This document shows positions 8,674 through 17,109 of a stretch of 52,789 nucleotides of DNA, piece by piece (position 1 is the first letter of the stretch; each line of letters begins with the position of its first letter). Under the pieces are notes generated by a model that searched no databases, was not told the origin of the DNA, and saw only the letters and a list, made by a program, of their open reading frames with translations. Source of the DNA: Pseudomonas sp. LP_7_YM. Its GTDB lineage: Bacteria; Pseudomonadota; Gammaproteobacteria; Pseudomonadales; Pseudomonadaceae. The position numbers and the translations under genes were made by a program. Where the stretch lies: positions 1 to 52,789 of the forward strand of contig NZ_SOCT01000019.1 in assembly GCF_004364435.1 (NCBI RefSeq), given 5' to 3'.

Positions 8674-9450
8674 TCATGCGCTGACCTCCAGGGCCTGTTG
8701 GCGCATGCTTACGCGCAGGGCATTCCACAAGGCGAGGCGACTGTCCACGGCGGCAATGGCGGCCTCATAAACCTGCTGCTCGCGTTGCGCGTCGCCATCG
8801 ACCAGGCGCGCGAGCAGTGCCTCGGCTGCCGGACCGTGGTCTTCGGAATCGACTTCGATGTGGCGTTCCAGGTAATAGCGGAACGTCGGCGCTTGGTTGG
8901 CGGTGATGCCCCAGTCGTCGAGGATGCGTTGAAACATCTGCGGAATGACGCTTTCACGTCCGTGCAGAAAAGCCGCCGCAACGCTGTGGGCTGGCGCATT
9001 GAGCGCCGTGTCGAGGGTCTCGCGGACAAAGCGTGCTTCGGCGCTGCCGGCATCAACGCTGTGCAGTGCAGTTGCGTAATGGACACCTTCTTTTTGCAGC
9101 GCGACGAAGCGTTCGATGCGTGCGGTGCTGGCGCCGACTTCGCGCATGGCGTCCAGATACAACTCGAAATGGCTGTAGTGGCCGTGGTCGAGGCGGTCGT
9201 CCGATTCCTCCCCCAGCACGATCTCGTTAATCAGGCGTGCGGCCTTTGGGTCTTTAGGCGGCAACCACGGCAGCCGAGTGCAACTGAGCTCCTGTTGCAG
9301 GCGTTTGGTGAGCGACATAAAGTCCCACACCGCAAAGACGTGAGCCTCCATGAAACGTTGCAGCACCGCCAGGGAATCAATTTCAGAAAAGATAGGATGA
9401 GCGCTTAGTTCCAGTTTTTTCCGGTCAAGTAGTTGCTTCTGAGTGTTCAT
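8674..9450 (-). CDS. mgoB: Haem-oxygenase-like DUF3050 protein, MgoB/PvfA
   Basis: A 258-residue all-helical protein of the DUF3050 / haem-oxygenase-like di-metal fold. Motifs are MEAHVFAVWDFMSLTKRLQQ near residues 34-53, GHYSHFELYLDAM near 110, and FRYYLERHIEVDSEDHG near 190-206. The conserved E/H/D residues suggest a metal site. It is the first gene of the operon and has a clear ribosome site (AAGGACG, 6 bases before ATG). The exact reaction in signal synthesis is not something the sequence shows. The assignment to mgoB follows from the mgoBCAD gene order. Confidence 0.85.
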   Translation of the reverse strand: MNTQKQLLDRKKLELSAHPIFSEIDSLAVLQRFMEAHVFAVWDFMSLTKRLQQELSCTRLPWLPPKDPKAARLINEIVLGEESDDRLDHGHYSHFELYLDAMREVGASTARIERFVALQKEGVHYATALHSVDAGSAEARFVRETLDTALNAPAHSVAAAFLHGRESVIPQMFQRILDDWGITANQAPTFRYYLERHIEVDSEDHGPAAEALLARLVDGDAQREQQVYEAAIAAVDSRLALWNALRVSMRQQALEVSA

Positions 9451-10277
9451 GTTTAACGTCCTTGAGATAATGATCGCTGTGCAAAACCGGTCGTGTCGTT
9501 TCGGATTACTGACAATAAGTTGGCCTGGTTCGAACGGCCTTATTGCGCCGATTTAAATAACGGACAGGCACGATTACGCACGGATATTTCGTTTGATGAT
9601 CATGTGTATTCCAGGCCGGGCGTGACAGGCCAGGCGTTTACCCTTCTGCATGAGGCCTTTGCCACAAGGCTTTGGCGTCATACGAGTAGCGGCGAGAAAA
9701 CGTTAAAGCACTTCTTAATTAAGGTGCAAACATTTTTTATTAATTTTTATATAATGTAAAAACTGTGCATGAAAAGTGTTTATAAAACTTTATAAGAAAG
9801 TTTTATTTGGGCGAGAGCAACCCTTCCAGCTCAATAGAGTCAGAATCGATAATAATGAACGAATGCCTCGTCCAGAGTTGCTCGTTAACTGAATAATCGA
9901 TTTAAAGAATTTTTTCGCGGGCGACGTCAACGGGAGTACCTCATTACGTCCTGGCCCAGGCCCTGCTCCTTTCGTTGCTCCATAAGAATTGCGTTCGCGG
10001 AACCGACTGCAGGCGAGTTCGTTACATGAGTTTGCCTGAAACACAGCCTGACGCTGCGTTAGCGCGTAGAGAAATCGCGGGGCGCGGGAGATGATGAAGG
10101 CGTTCGGAAGTGGGGCTTGTTCAGCGTTCAGAGGTTTGTGCATCACAAATCTGTGTAGGAATAAGCCTGCCTGCCTGCCCGCGTGCTGGCTCGGTTCCGA
10201 GACTGTTGGAGCAAGCTCGCTCTCGGTGACACGCCGTAGAGGGATCGCAGCACACACACACCGAACAGAACGGGAGA
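9451..10277. promoter_or_regulatory. Long AT-rich regulatory region upstream of the mgo operon
   Basis: About 830 bases without a credible gene. The part nearest mgoB (9700-9810) is strikingly AT-rich, with CTTAATTAAG at 9713-9722, a TATA-rich stretch near 9744-9760 and a 9-bp-arm inverted repeat (ATAAAACTT, 7-base loop, AAGTTTTAT) at 9782-9806. These are candidates for the mgo promoter and an operator. Near 10145-10225, fragments such as TGTAGGAATAAGCC and GGAGCAAGCTCGCTC resemble worn REP repeats. Short open frames here have no plausible protein. Confidence 0.5.
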
Positions 10278-11033
10278 TCAGACGTCCAGCAAACCCAGGT
10301 GCGTATTGATGATATGAAGCAGGCGATTGCGCTGCGACTTCAGAAAGTCGTGACTGCCGTGCACTTCAATCAGCTCGAATTCGCGGCGTGTGAATCCGCG
10401 CCAGTTCATCATGCTGGTGGCGGTATAGAGAGGGTCATCGCTGCCGTAGAGTGCCGTCAGCGGGATGTTCAAGCCTTCGTCCGGGCAATGTGACCAGAGC
10501 TCCGAGAGTTTCACGTCATTGCGCATCACCGGTTCGAACAGACGCATCATCTTTTTGTCGCGCAGCATCGATTCCGGTGCCACGCCAAGTTTGACCAAGG
10601 CCTGAATGAAATCGCTCTGGGGCAGGGTATGCAGATAGGGTCTGGGCTGCTGGCTGTCAGGGCTGCGGCAGCCGGAAATGAACAGATGACGCGTCTGCTC
10701 CGGGTAACGCACTTGCGCCCGACGGGCCATTTCGTAGGCGATGCGGGCACCGAAAGCGTGGCCATAAAAAGCGTGTGGCTCGGTCAGGTAGGGTTGCAAA
10801 GCGCCGAAGGTGTCCTCAAGCAAGGGGGCCCACTGTTCGTAAGCGGTTTCCTTGAAGCGGCTGCCATGGCCGGGCAGGCGCACGGTGACCAGTTCGATAT
10901 GGTCCGCCAGGCCGCCGGACCAGTCCCGGAACTGCTCCGGGTCGCCGCCCGCATGGGGAAAGCAGATCAGGCGCGTCCTGACACGTTGTCTGGAATTGAC
11001 AACCATCAGCCACTTGTTTTTCTCGGCGTACAC
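10278..11033 (-). CDS. Type II thioesterase homologue lacking the catalytic serine
   Basis: An alpha/beta-hydrolase of the GrsT/TycF type II thioesterase family, 251 residues, normal length. These enzymes clear misloaded carrier domains of NRPS/PKS. The oxyanion region LICFPHAGGD (about 22-31) is intact, the catalytic Asp is likely in YGSDDPLY, and the His is in VHGSHDFL. The nucleophile elbow, however, reads FYGHAFGAR where the family has GHSMGA. The codon is GCT, so Ser is replaced by Ala. It may be inactive or use another mechanism. The start is a GTG with GGGGAACC upstream; an ATG ten codons in is possible. It lies on the same strand upstream of mgo, but 830 bases away, so co-transcription is doubtful. 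Confidence 0.82.
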   Translation of the reverse strand: MYAEKNKWLMVVNSRQRVRTRLICFPHAGGDPEQFRDWSGGLADHIELVTVRLPGHGSRFKETAYEQWAPLLEDTFGALQPYLTEPHAFYGHAFGARIAYEMARRAQVRYPEQTRHLFISGCRSPDSQQPRPYLHTLPQSDFIQALVKLGVAPESMLRDKKMMRLFEPVMRNDVKLSELWSHCPDEGLNIPLTALYGSDDPLYTATSMMNWRGFTRREFELIEVHGSHDFLKSQRNRLLHIINTHLGLLDV

Positions 11034-11125
11034 TCAGGGTTCCCCAAGCCTGCATTAGCGGGCAACTGACAACCGTGGGGCCGGGTCCTTCGGCGCTGGC
11101 ACCGCAACCTCCGGTGCTCGATCAA

Positions 11126-11162
11126 TCCCCTGCCTGTCGGGTTTCCCGACGCCAGGCAGGGG
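11126..11162. other. Strong two-arm hairpin between thioesterase and GntR genes
   Basis: CCCCTGCCTG pairs with CAGGCAGGGG, and the loop contains a second small stem (CGGGTTTCCCG). No T run follows on either strand. It could be a weak bidirectional terminator or a REP-like relic downstream of the GntR gene. Confidence 0.5.
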
Positions 11163-11208
11163 AACAAATGCTGGACCGTGAACAGTCGTGATCACGATCG
11201 TTGAAATC

Positions 11209-11952
11209 TTATTGAGCGAGGGCGCGCTTCCTTGACACCGAGGCGGGCCTTGAGACTTCCACCGGACGGTTTTGCAGGTAGTTGTTGATGGCATCGACAC
11301 CGCGATTCAAGTGCTGCGTAAGCGCATTGACGGTGGAGTCGATGTCGCCTGCCTCGGCCATCCTCAGTAATTCCAGGTGGTCGTGCTGCGACAACTCGCC
11401 CAGCTCCATGTGCTCAAGGTTAAAGCGCAGGAAGCGTTCTTCCTCGTTAAGACCGTCTTCCACCAGCTTGAGCAGGCGTTTATTCGACGCTGCGGAGTAG
11501 AGCGTCATGTGGAACATCCGGTTGAGCGTGCCGATTTTGCTGTAATCGGTTTCGGTCTCCAGTTGCTCGATGAAATGGCGTGCCGTGGCGATGTCCTGCG
11601 CAGTCAGCTTCGGAATCGACTGGCGCAGGGCCTCGGACTCCAGCAGGATGCGCAGCGCGTAGGCATCCGTGGCGTCTTCGTTGATCAGTGGCGCGACAAC
11701 GGCACCTTTGTGGGTTTCGACGCGCAGCAGCGACTGGGCCTCAAGCTGGCGCAGAGCCTCGCGCACAGGCATGCGGCTGACACCGAACAGGGTGGCCAGC
11801 TCTTGCTGACGTAACGCGATCCCTGCAGGCAGGCGGCCGTCGAGTATCGCACTCCGCAATTTCTCTTCGATCACCGCACGCGCCATGTGCGCCGGCGGCT
11901 GTTCGTTTCCAAGAACTTCCCGGAGAAATTGTTCTTTCTCAATCCTGCGCAT
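11209..11952 (-). CDS. GntR-family transcriptional regulator (FadR/FCD type)
   Basis: A DNA-binding regulator of about 247 residues. The N-terminal winged helix-turn-helix (GIALRQQELATLFGVSRMPV, REALRQLEAQ) is followed by an all-helical FCD ligand-binding domain with metal-binding-type residues (ESEALRQSIPK, NRMFHMTLY, HDHLELLRM, LTQHLNRGV). The chosen ATG at 11952 follows GAAGAAGAAG and removes a 19-residue extension that does not look like the family. The ligand is unknown. It could regulate the thioesterase downstream or the aldo/keto reductase upstream, but nothing proves either. Confidence 0.85.
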   Translation of the reverse strand: MRRIEKEQFLREVLGNEQPPAHMARAVIEEKLRSAILDGRLPAGIALRQQELATLFGVSRMPVREALRQLEAQSLLRVETHKGAVVAPLINEDATDAYALRILLESEALRQSIPKLTAQDIATARHFIEQLETETDYSKIGTLNRMFHMTLYSAASNKRLLKLVEDGLNEEERFLRFNLEHMELGELSQHDHLELLRMAEAGDIDSTVNALTQHLNRGVDAINNYLQNRPVEVSRPASVSRKRALAQ

Positions 11953-12296
11953 CGTTGCTTCTTCTTCAATGATCAAACATTGGATCCAATGGAACACTAA
12001 CGGCCCCACCCAGCCTTGTCAAACGGCATAAATTGCCTGTACCGGACTGCGGCGGACCGCATTCTACAAGGCTTTCTGGCATTCATGTGCTTACCGTGAC
12101 CTGTTGTCTGTTCGACATGAGGCGTCGGAAAACGATGATTCTTGCATGGACTTCCAGAGCGCACGCTGTCAGGCAACCGAGGGCAGGGTTCGTAAGAATA
12201 TGATTGCCATATGCCACTATTTTCCTCGGTTGCAGACGCGTCAGCGAGTACCTTCGGTCGTTTGCGTCAATAGTGCCGCGCGTGCCCGGGCAGCCC

Positions 12297-13301
12297 TCAG
12301 AGGCATCGCCCCGTCACAAAATGCTGCACATCGTTAAAGCCTGGCGTCGATGCATGCCCCGGCGTCACCAACGAATCGATGAAGGCTTCATCTTCGGCAG
12401 TGATCTGCACGCTCAGCGCCTTGGTGTAGCTGTTCCACTGTTCTTCGGTGCGCGGGCCGACGATGGCCGAGGTCACGGCCTGGTTGTTCAGCACCCAGGC
12501 AATGGCGAACTCCACCAGCCCGACGCCCTTGTCCTGCGTGTAGTGCTGCAGCTTCTGCGCGATATGCAGCGACTCGGCGCGCCACTCGGTTTCCAGAATG
12601 CGCTTGTCCTGACGGCCCGCCCGGCTGCCGCTGTCGGGGGTTGCGTCGGGTGCGTACTTGCCGCTGAGCACGCCGCGCGCCAGCGGGCTGTAAGGCACCA
12701 CGCCCAAGCCGTAGAACTTGGCAGCGGTGATCTGCTCCAGCTCCGCCTGACGGTTGACGATGTTGTACAGCGGCTGGCTGATCACCGGCTTGTCGACGCC
12801 CAGACGCTCGGCGACATTGACCACTTCAGCGATACGCCAGCCCCGGAAATTGGACACGCCCCAATAGCGGATCTTGCCTTGGCGGATCAGGTCGCCAATG
12901 GCCGAAACGGTCACCTCCAGCGGCGTGCTGTGGTCTTCCTTGTGCAGGTAATGGATGTCGATGTAATCGGTGTCGAGGCGACGCAGGCTGGACTCGATCT
13001 CGTTGAAGATGTGCTTGCGGTTCAGGCCGCTGGTGTTCGGTGCGGTGTTGCCGGAACTGCTGCCAACCTTGGTTGCCAGCACCCATTCGCTGCGACGCGA
13101 GGCGATGGCTTCGCCGACGATTTCTTCGGAGCGGCCGGCGTTGTAGACGTTGGCGGTGTCGATGAAATTCACCCCCTCGTCCCAAGCCTTGTCGATGATG
13201 CGCAGCGACTCTTCGGTGCTGGTCTGCACGCCAAACATCATGGAACCCAGCGTCAGCGTCGAAACCTTGAGGCCGGATTGGCCAAGAATGCGGTAGTTCA
13301 T
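12297..13301 (-). CDS. Aldo/keto reductase
   Basis: An NADPH-dependent oxidoreductase of the aldo/keto reductase superfamily, 334 residues. The sequence shows the N-terminal YRILGQSGLKVSTLTLGSMMFG, the catalytic Asp/Tyr region NFIDTANVYNAGRSEEIVG, the Lys in VLATKVGS, the catalytic His in DIHYLHKEDH and the cofactor loop GVSNFRGW. It resembles the YajO/YghZ-type group; the substrate is unknown. The start ATG is preceded by AGGA at 10 bases. It stands alone: 290 bases separate it from the GntR gene downstream, and its upstream neighbour is divergent. Confidence 0.88.
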   Translation of the reverse strand: MNYRILGQSGLKVSTLTLGSMMFGVQTSTEESLRIIDKAWDEGVNFIDTANVYNAGRSEEIVGEAIASRRSEWVLATKVGSSSGNTAPNTSGLNRKHIFNEIESSLRRLDTDYIDIHYLHKEDHSTPLEVTVSAIGDLIRQGKIRYWGVSNFRGWRIAEVVNVAERLGVDKPVISQPLYNIVNRQAELEQITAAKFYGLGVVPYSPLARGVLSGKYAPDATPDSGSRAGRQDKRILETEWRAESLHIAQKLQHYTQDKGVGLVEFAIAWVLNNQAVTSAIVGPRTEEQWNSYTKALSVQITAEDEAFIDSLVTPGHASTPGFNDVQHFVTGRCL

Positions 13302-13604
13302 TGCTCGATATCCTGTTCGTCAGGGAAATGGAAATCGGAACAGTCTGTGCAGGCTTGCAAGAGGTCTCGTAAAGGCCGTTCAGACCGACAGCTCCAGGCC
13401 GGACATACTCGCCTGTTTATGGCGGACTTGAAAAGTAACAATTGGGCGCTTCTGCATGCGCGGGTGCTGGGCACTACACTCTGCGCGTTTGTCATGTCGG
13501 GAGTCGGCTAATACAAGACCCTTTGGGGAATATGTCGGCACTTCTTCGCGGTGTTCTTAGCTCCCGACACTCTTATTCCAAGGGCCAGCAAGGACAGACG
13601 CCGC
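13302..13604. promoter_or_regulatory. Divergent intergenic region with inverted repeat
   Basis: This separates the minus-strand aldo/keto reductase from the plus-strand BRO-type gene and should hold both promoters. A 9-base inverted repeat, TGTCGGGAG (13495-13503) and CTCCCGACA (13561-13569), brackets 57 bases just before the BRO start. No clear -35/-10 pair stands out. Confidence 0.4.
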
Positions 13605-14106
13605 ATGGAATCGCATTACGACCCCGTCGTTTTCACCCGCCACAAACTCAGGCTTCACGCCCTGATTCTCGAACGCCAGGCCTGGTTTTGCCTGCGCGAC
13701 CTTGGGCGTTTTCTGGGCATGTTTTTCGAAGAACGCATCACCCGCAAACTCGCCCCCGACCAGCGCCGTTACGTGCCGCTGCGCTATTACGATGAAATCG
13801 AAGACGTGCTGATGGTCAGCAAATCCGCCGCTTACGCGCTGCTGATTTACCACGGTCACGCCAGCCACGACCCGAATTCGCAAATGGCTGACTTATCAGG
13901 TCCTGCCTGTGCTGCGTAATCAAAACGTGCCCGCGTTCAACAATGCGCCTGCGCCGGGTTTGCTGGAGTGGCAGCGCGGAACGTTGAGCGTGCTGCATTG
14001 GCAGGATGAGCCGTGGATCCGCCTGCGAGACATGCCGCGCCTGTTGCAGCCGGGGCACAAGCTTGATGGGTGGGCCAGGCTCGGCAAAACGCTCAGAGGT
14101 GCATGA
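13605..14106 (+). pseudogene. BRO-N antirepressor-like gene, frameshifted
   Basis: Start ATG 13605 follows AAGGACAG. The product begins VFTRHKLRLHALILERQAWF and continues LRDLGRFLGMFFEERITRKL, typical of the BRO-N domain found in phage antirepressors and in a chromosomal family common in Pseudomonas. After SHDPN (about 13875) the frame is lost and stops at 13919. A neighbouring frame continues the protein as RIRKWLTYQVLPVLRNQNVP and then to GWARLGKTLRGA, stop 14106. One single-base change joins the two halves into about 165 residues. It is either a real frameshift or a sequencing error. The function of the chromosomal members is unknown. Confidence 0.78.
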
Positions 14107-14127
14107 CGTTCACTAAAGATGGCGCCG

Positions 14128-15312
14128 TTACAGGGTGAGATCCGGACTCGTCAGTTTGGCGCGGCGTCCAGCGAAAAAGCACAGCGTGCCGCCAACGGCG
14201 GTCAGGCCAGCCAGGACATAAAACATCGTCGGCGCTGGGGTGTTGATCAATAAATAACCACAAATAACCGGGCTTAACGCGCCACCGAACGCCGCCAGAT
14301 TCTGCGCGCCCAGGTAGCTGCCGCGCAGGCGTTCCGGGGCAATGGTGTCGACGAACAAATACTCGGCGGGGTAAATGATCATCTCGCCCAAGGTGAACAC
14401 AAACATCGCCGCGCACCAGGCCAAAGTCGTCTGGGCAAAACTGAAGCCGAACAGGCCGATGACGAACAGCGCGGTGCCCAGGCAAATCCAGTAGGGCAGT
14501 TGCTCGCGTTTCAGAAAGCGTCCGATCTGGTATTGCATCAGGATCACGGTTAGCGCATTGCAGGCCAGCACCGCCGAGAGGATTTTCAGCGCCTGTTCTG
14601 CGGTGTGGGTGACTAACAGGAACTGCGAGAGGTACAGCGTGTAGCGACCGTGCACGACCGTGCTCAGCAAGCTGCCGCCGGTGAACAGAATCAGGCTGCG
14701 GTCGCTCTTGAGCGTGGCGAGGGTGTCGAGAAAACTGCGTGGCTGATTTTCGCTGTCAGCCAGGGTCGGCGGGATGCCGATCATCAAAAACATGCTGCCA
14801 AAGGCGATGGCGCTGGCGATCAGAAACGGCACCAGCGGCAGTTGCCCGGCAATCAGCACGCCCAGCATGGGGCCGGTGGCATAGCCGATGTTGGTCAGGG
14901 TGTAGCGCAGGGAGAACACCTTGGCGCGTTGGGCGATGGGCAGGTTCTCGCTGATGATCGCCTTGGAGCCGATCAGAAACAGCGCCGACGCGGTTTCGGT
15001 GATTACCAGGGTCAGAGTGGTCAGGTAAACGTTCTGGGCGAGGGTCAGTAGAGTGAAGCCGACGGCACTGGACAGCATCGCCAGAATCAGCAGCTTGCGC
15101 TTCTCCAGCCGGTCGATGATGTAGCCGCCATACAGCCCCAGCAGCGTGGCCAGAAATACCGCGATACCCATCAGCAGCCCGACATCCTGCTGGTTCAGGC
15201 CCAGCTTGGTACTCAGGAACAGCGTGAGTAATGGGCTGGTCATCGCCCGGCTCATGACGATGGTCAGCGAACAGACCATCAGGCGGCGGATGACGAGGGA
15301 ATAGGTGGCCAC
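14128..15312 (-). CDS. MFS transporter (drug-efflux type)
   Basis: A major facilitator superfamily protein with about 12 membrane segments (for example LLMGIAVFLATLLGLYGGYI, IAFGSMFLMIGIPP, FVIGLFGFSFAQTTLAWCAA). The family loop after segment 2 is visible as GGYIIDRLEKRKLL, matching the G-x-x-x-D-R-x-G-R/K-R pattern. It probably exports small molecules; the substrate is not known. The start is uncertain: the frame is open to 15381 only from a TTG. I prefer GTG 15312, just before the first membrane segment, but ATG 15279 is possible. It lies 98 bases or more past the ABC importer genes on the same strand and may be read from them. Confidence 0.82.
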   Translation of the reverse strand: MATYSLVIRRLMVCSLTIVMSRAMTSPLLTLFLSTKLGLNQQDVGLLMGIAVFLATLLGLYGGYIIDRLEKRKLLILAMLSSAVGFTLLTLAQNVYLTTLTLVITETASALFLIGSKAIISENLPIAQRAKVFSLRYTLTNIGYATGPMLGVLIAGQLPLVPFLIASAIAFGSMFLMIGIPPTLADSENQPRSFLDTLATLKSDRSLILFTGGSLLSTVVHGRYTLYLSQFLLVTHTAEQALKILSAVLACNALTVILMQYQIGRFLKREQLPYWICLGTALFVIGLFGFSFAQTTLAWCAAMFVFTLGEMIIYPAEYLFVDTIAPERLRGSYLGAQNLAAFGGALSPVICGYLLINTPAPTMFYVLAGLTAVGGTLCFFAGRRAKLTSPDLTL

Positions 15313-15479
15313 TGTCGTTGTGATGTCCTGTATTTGGCACGAGATCCTTGCTTGTAGAAGCGACACCTCTCTTTGACTCAACGCAGTCTCTGTGGGAGAG
15401 GTCGGCGGTTACGACGCCAGCGAACGCGCAGGACCAGCCGCCATCAGTGCACCTGCCCCAGCGCGTTCGCCTGCTGCGC

Positions 15480-16301
15480 TTACTTCCCCTGATCCATTCC
15501 GACCTTGGTCACGGCACCTTGCTCCAGCTCCCACTTTTTAAGGATCTTGCCGTATGTTCCATCGTCGACCATGGACTGCATTGCGTCCTGAATGGCCTTG
15601 GCCAGTTCCGGATTGGACTTGCTTACGCCCAGGCCTGTGAACTGCTTGGAGATCGCCAGGCCAATCGGCTTGTAGGCGTCTTTTTCCTGCGACATCAGAT
15701 ACGCAATGGTTTCGCTGCCCTGCATGGCCGCATCCAGACGCCCCTGGCGCAACTGCGCGCGGGCGTCGGCCGAGCCTTCGGAGCCGGTGACGATGATGGC
15801 CGGCTTGCCCGCCGTTTCGCAGTTCGCCTTGCTCCACGCGGCGATTTCCGCAGGCCAGGTGGTGCGGCGGCTGGTGCCGACTTTCTTGCCGCACAGATCG
15901 GTCAGCTCATTAAGCTCGGCGTTCTTGGTCAGCGTGTACAGCTGCGGGCCGCTGGCGAAGTAGTCGATAAACGTCACCGATTTCTGCCGCTCGGCAGTGT
16001 CGGTCATGCCCGACAGAATGATGTCGAAACGTTTGGTCACCAAGCCGCTGACCATCTGCTCGAACGCGGTTTCCTGCCATATGATTTTCACGCCCAGACG
16101 CTCGGCCAGCGCGTTACCCAGATCGACATCCAGGCCCGTCAACGTGTTGGTGCTGGTGTCCTTGAAATCCATCGGCGGGTAGTTCGGCACGATGGCCGCA
16201 GTGATTTGGCCTTTGTCCTTGAGACTGGCGGGCACGTCGGCGAAGGCCCAAGCGCAGGACATCAGGCTAGCGAGCAAGGTGGGGAGGAGCATTTTTTTCA
16301 T
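15480..16301 (-). CDS. Amino acid ABC transporter, periplasmic binding protein
   Basis: A periplasmic solute-binding protein of family 3 (polar amino acids), 273 residues. A signal peptide (MKKMLLPTLLASLMSCAWAFA) precedes AIVPNYPPMDFKDTSTN and GLDVDLGNALAERLGVK, the family-3 signature. The ligand pocket regions FDIILSGMTDTAERQKSVTF and GSEGSADARAQLRQGRLDA are present. It is the third gene of the importer operon, after the permease and the ATPase (22-base gap). The substrate is not readable from the sequence. Confidence 0.9.
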   Translation of the reverse strand: MKKMLLPTLLASLMSCAWAFADVPASLKDKGQITAAIVPNYPPMDFKDTSTNTLTGLDVDLGNALAERLGVKIIWQETAFEQMVSGLVTKRFDIILSGMTDTAERQKSVTFIDYFASGPQLYTLTKNAELNELTDLCGKKVGTSRRTTWPAEIAAWSKANCETAGKPAIIVTGSEGSADARAQLRQGRLDAAMQGSETIAYLMSQEKDAYKPIGLAISKQFTGLGVSKSNPELAKAIQDAMQSMVDDGTYGKILKKWELEQGAVTKVGMDQGK

Positions 16302-16323
16302 GGTCGTTCTCGTTTGTTCTGGT

Positions 16324-17088
16324 TTAAGTGCGAACGGCAGAAATGAAGCTTTGGGTTCTCGGGTTTTGTGGACTTATTAGAATGTCTTCGGGGCTACCGG
16401 CCTCTACAATCTGGCCGCTGTCCATGAACACCATGCGGTTGGACACTTCGCGCGCGAAGCCCAGCTCATGGGTCACAACGATCATGGTCATGCCGGAATG
16501 CGCAAGATCACGCATCACCGACAACACTTCGCCCACCAGCTCCGGGTCGAGGGCGGAAGTGGGTTCATCGAACAGCATCAGTTTGGGCCGCATCGCCAGC
16601 GCACGGGCAATCGCCACGCGCTGTTGCTGGCCGCCGGACAACTCGACGGGATAGGAATGGCACTTGTCTGCCAGACCAACGCGGGCCAGCAGCTCGACGG
16701 CCTCCTCGTTGGCCTCCTTGGGCGAGCGCTTGAGGACCTGAATCGGCCCTTCGATGACGTTTTGCAGCGCGGTCATGTGCGGGAACAGGTTGAAGCGCTG
16801 GAATACCATGCCGGTGCTCAAGCGCTGGCGGGCAATCTGCGCGTCGTTGAGTTCGTGCAGCTTGTTGCCCACGATGCGATAACCCACCAGCTCGCCGTCG
16901 ACCCACAGGCCGCCCTTGTCGATCTTTTCAAGCTGGTTTACGCAGCGCAGCAGGGTGCTCTTGCCCGAACCCGACGGGCCGATGATGCACAGCACTTCGC
17001 CTTGTTCGACCTCGATGCTGACGTCCTTGAGGGCGTGAAACTGGTCGTAGTATTTGTTCAGGCCGACGGCTTTAACGATGCTTCTCAT
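16324..17088 (-). CDS. Amino acid ABC transporter, ATPase
   Basis: A cytoplasmic ATPase of a polar amino acid importer (HisP/GlnQ group), 254 residues. Walker A is IIGPSGSGKSTLLR (about 35-48). The signature motif is ELSGGQQQRVAIARAL, Walker B MLFDEPTSALDPE and the H-loop VVTHELGFAREV. It lies 22 bases from each neighbour in the permease-ATPase-binding protein operon. The length and motifs are complete, so it should be functional. Confidence 0.93.
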   Translation of the reverse strand: MRSIVKAVGLNKYYDQFHALKDVSIEVEQGEVLCIIGPSGSGKSTLLRCVNQLEKIDKGGLWVDGELVGYRIVGNKLHELNDAQIARQRLSTGMVFQRFNLFPHMTALQNVIEGPIQVLKRSPKEANEEAVELLARVGLADKCHSYPVELSGGQQQRVAIARALAMRPKLMLFDEPTSALDPELVGEVLSVMRDLAHSGMTMIVVTHELGFAREVSNRMVFMDSGQIVEAGSPEDILISPQNPRTQSFISAVRT

Positions 17089-17109
17089 GCGTGTTCTCCT
17101 GGGCCTGAC

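Noticed and set aside
9493..9759. An 88-codon plus-strand frame in the mgo upstream region
   Set aside because: It has no ribosome site or family and ends in AT-rich DNA that looks regulatory.
12204..13511. A 435-codon plus-strand open frame
   Set aside because: It lies mostly opposite the aldo/keto reductase, whose motifs are complete. It has no credible start or domain.
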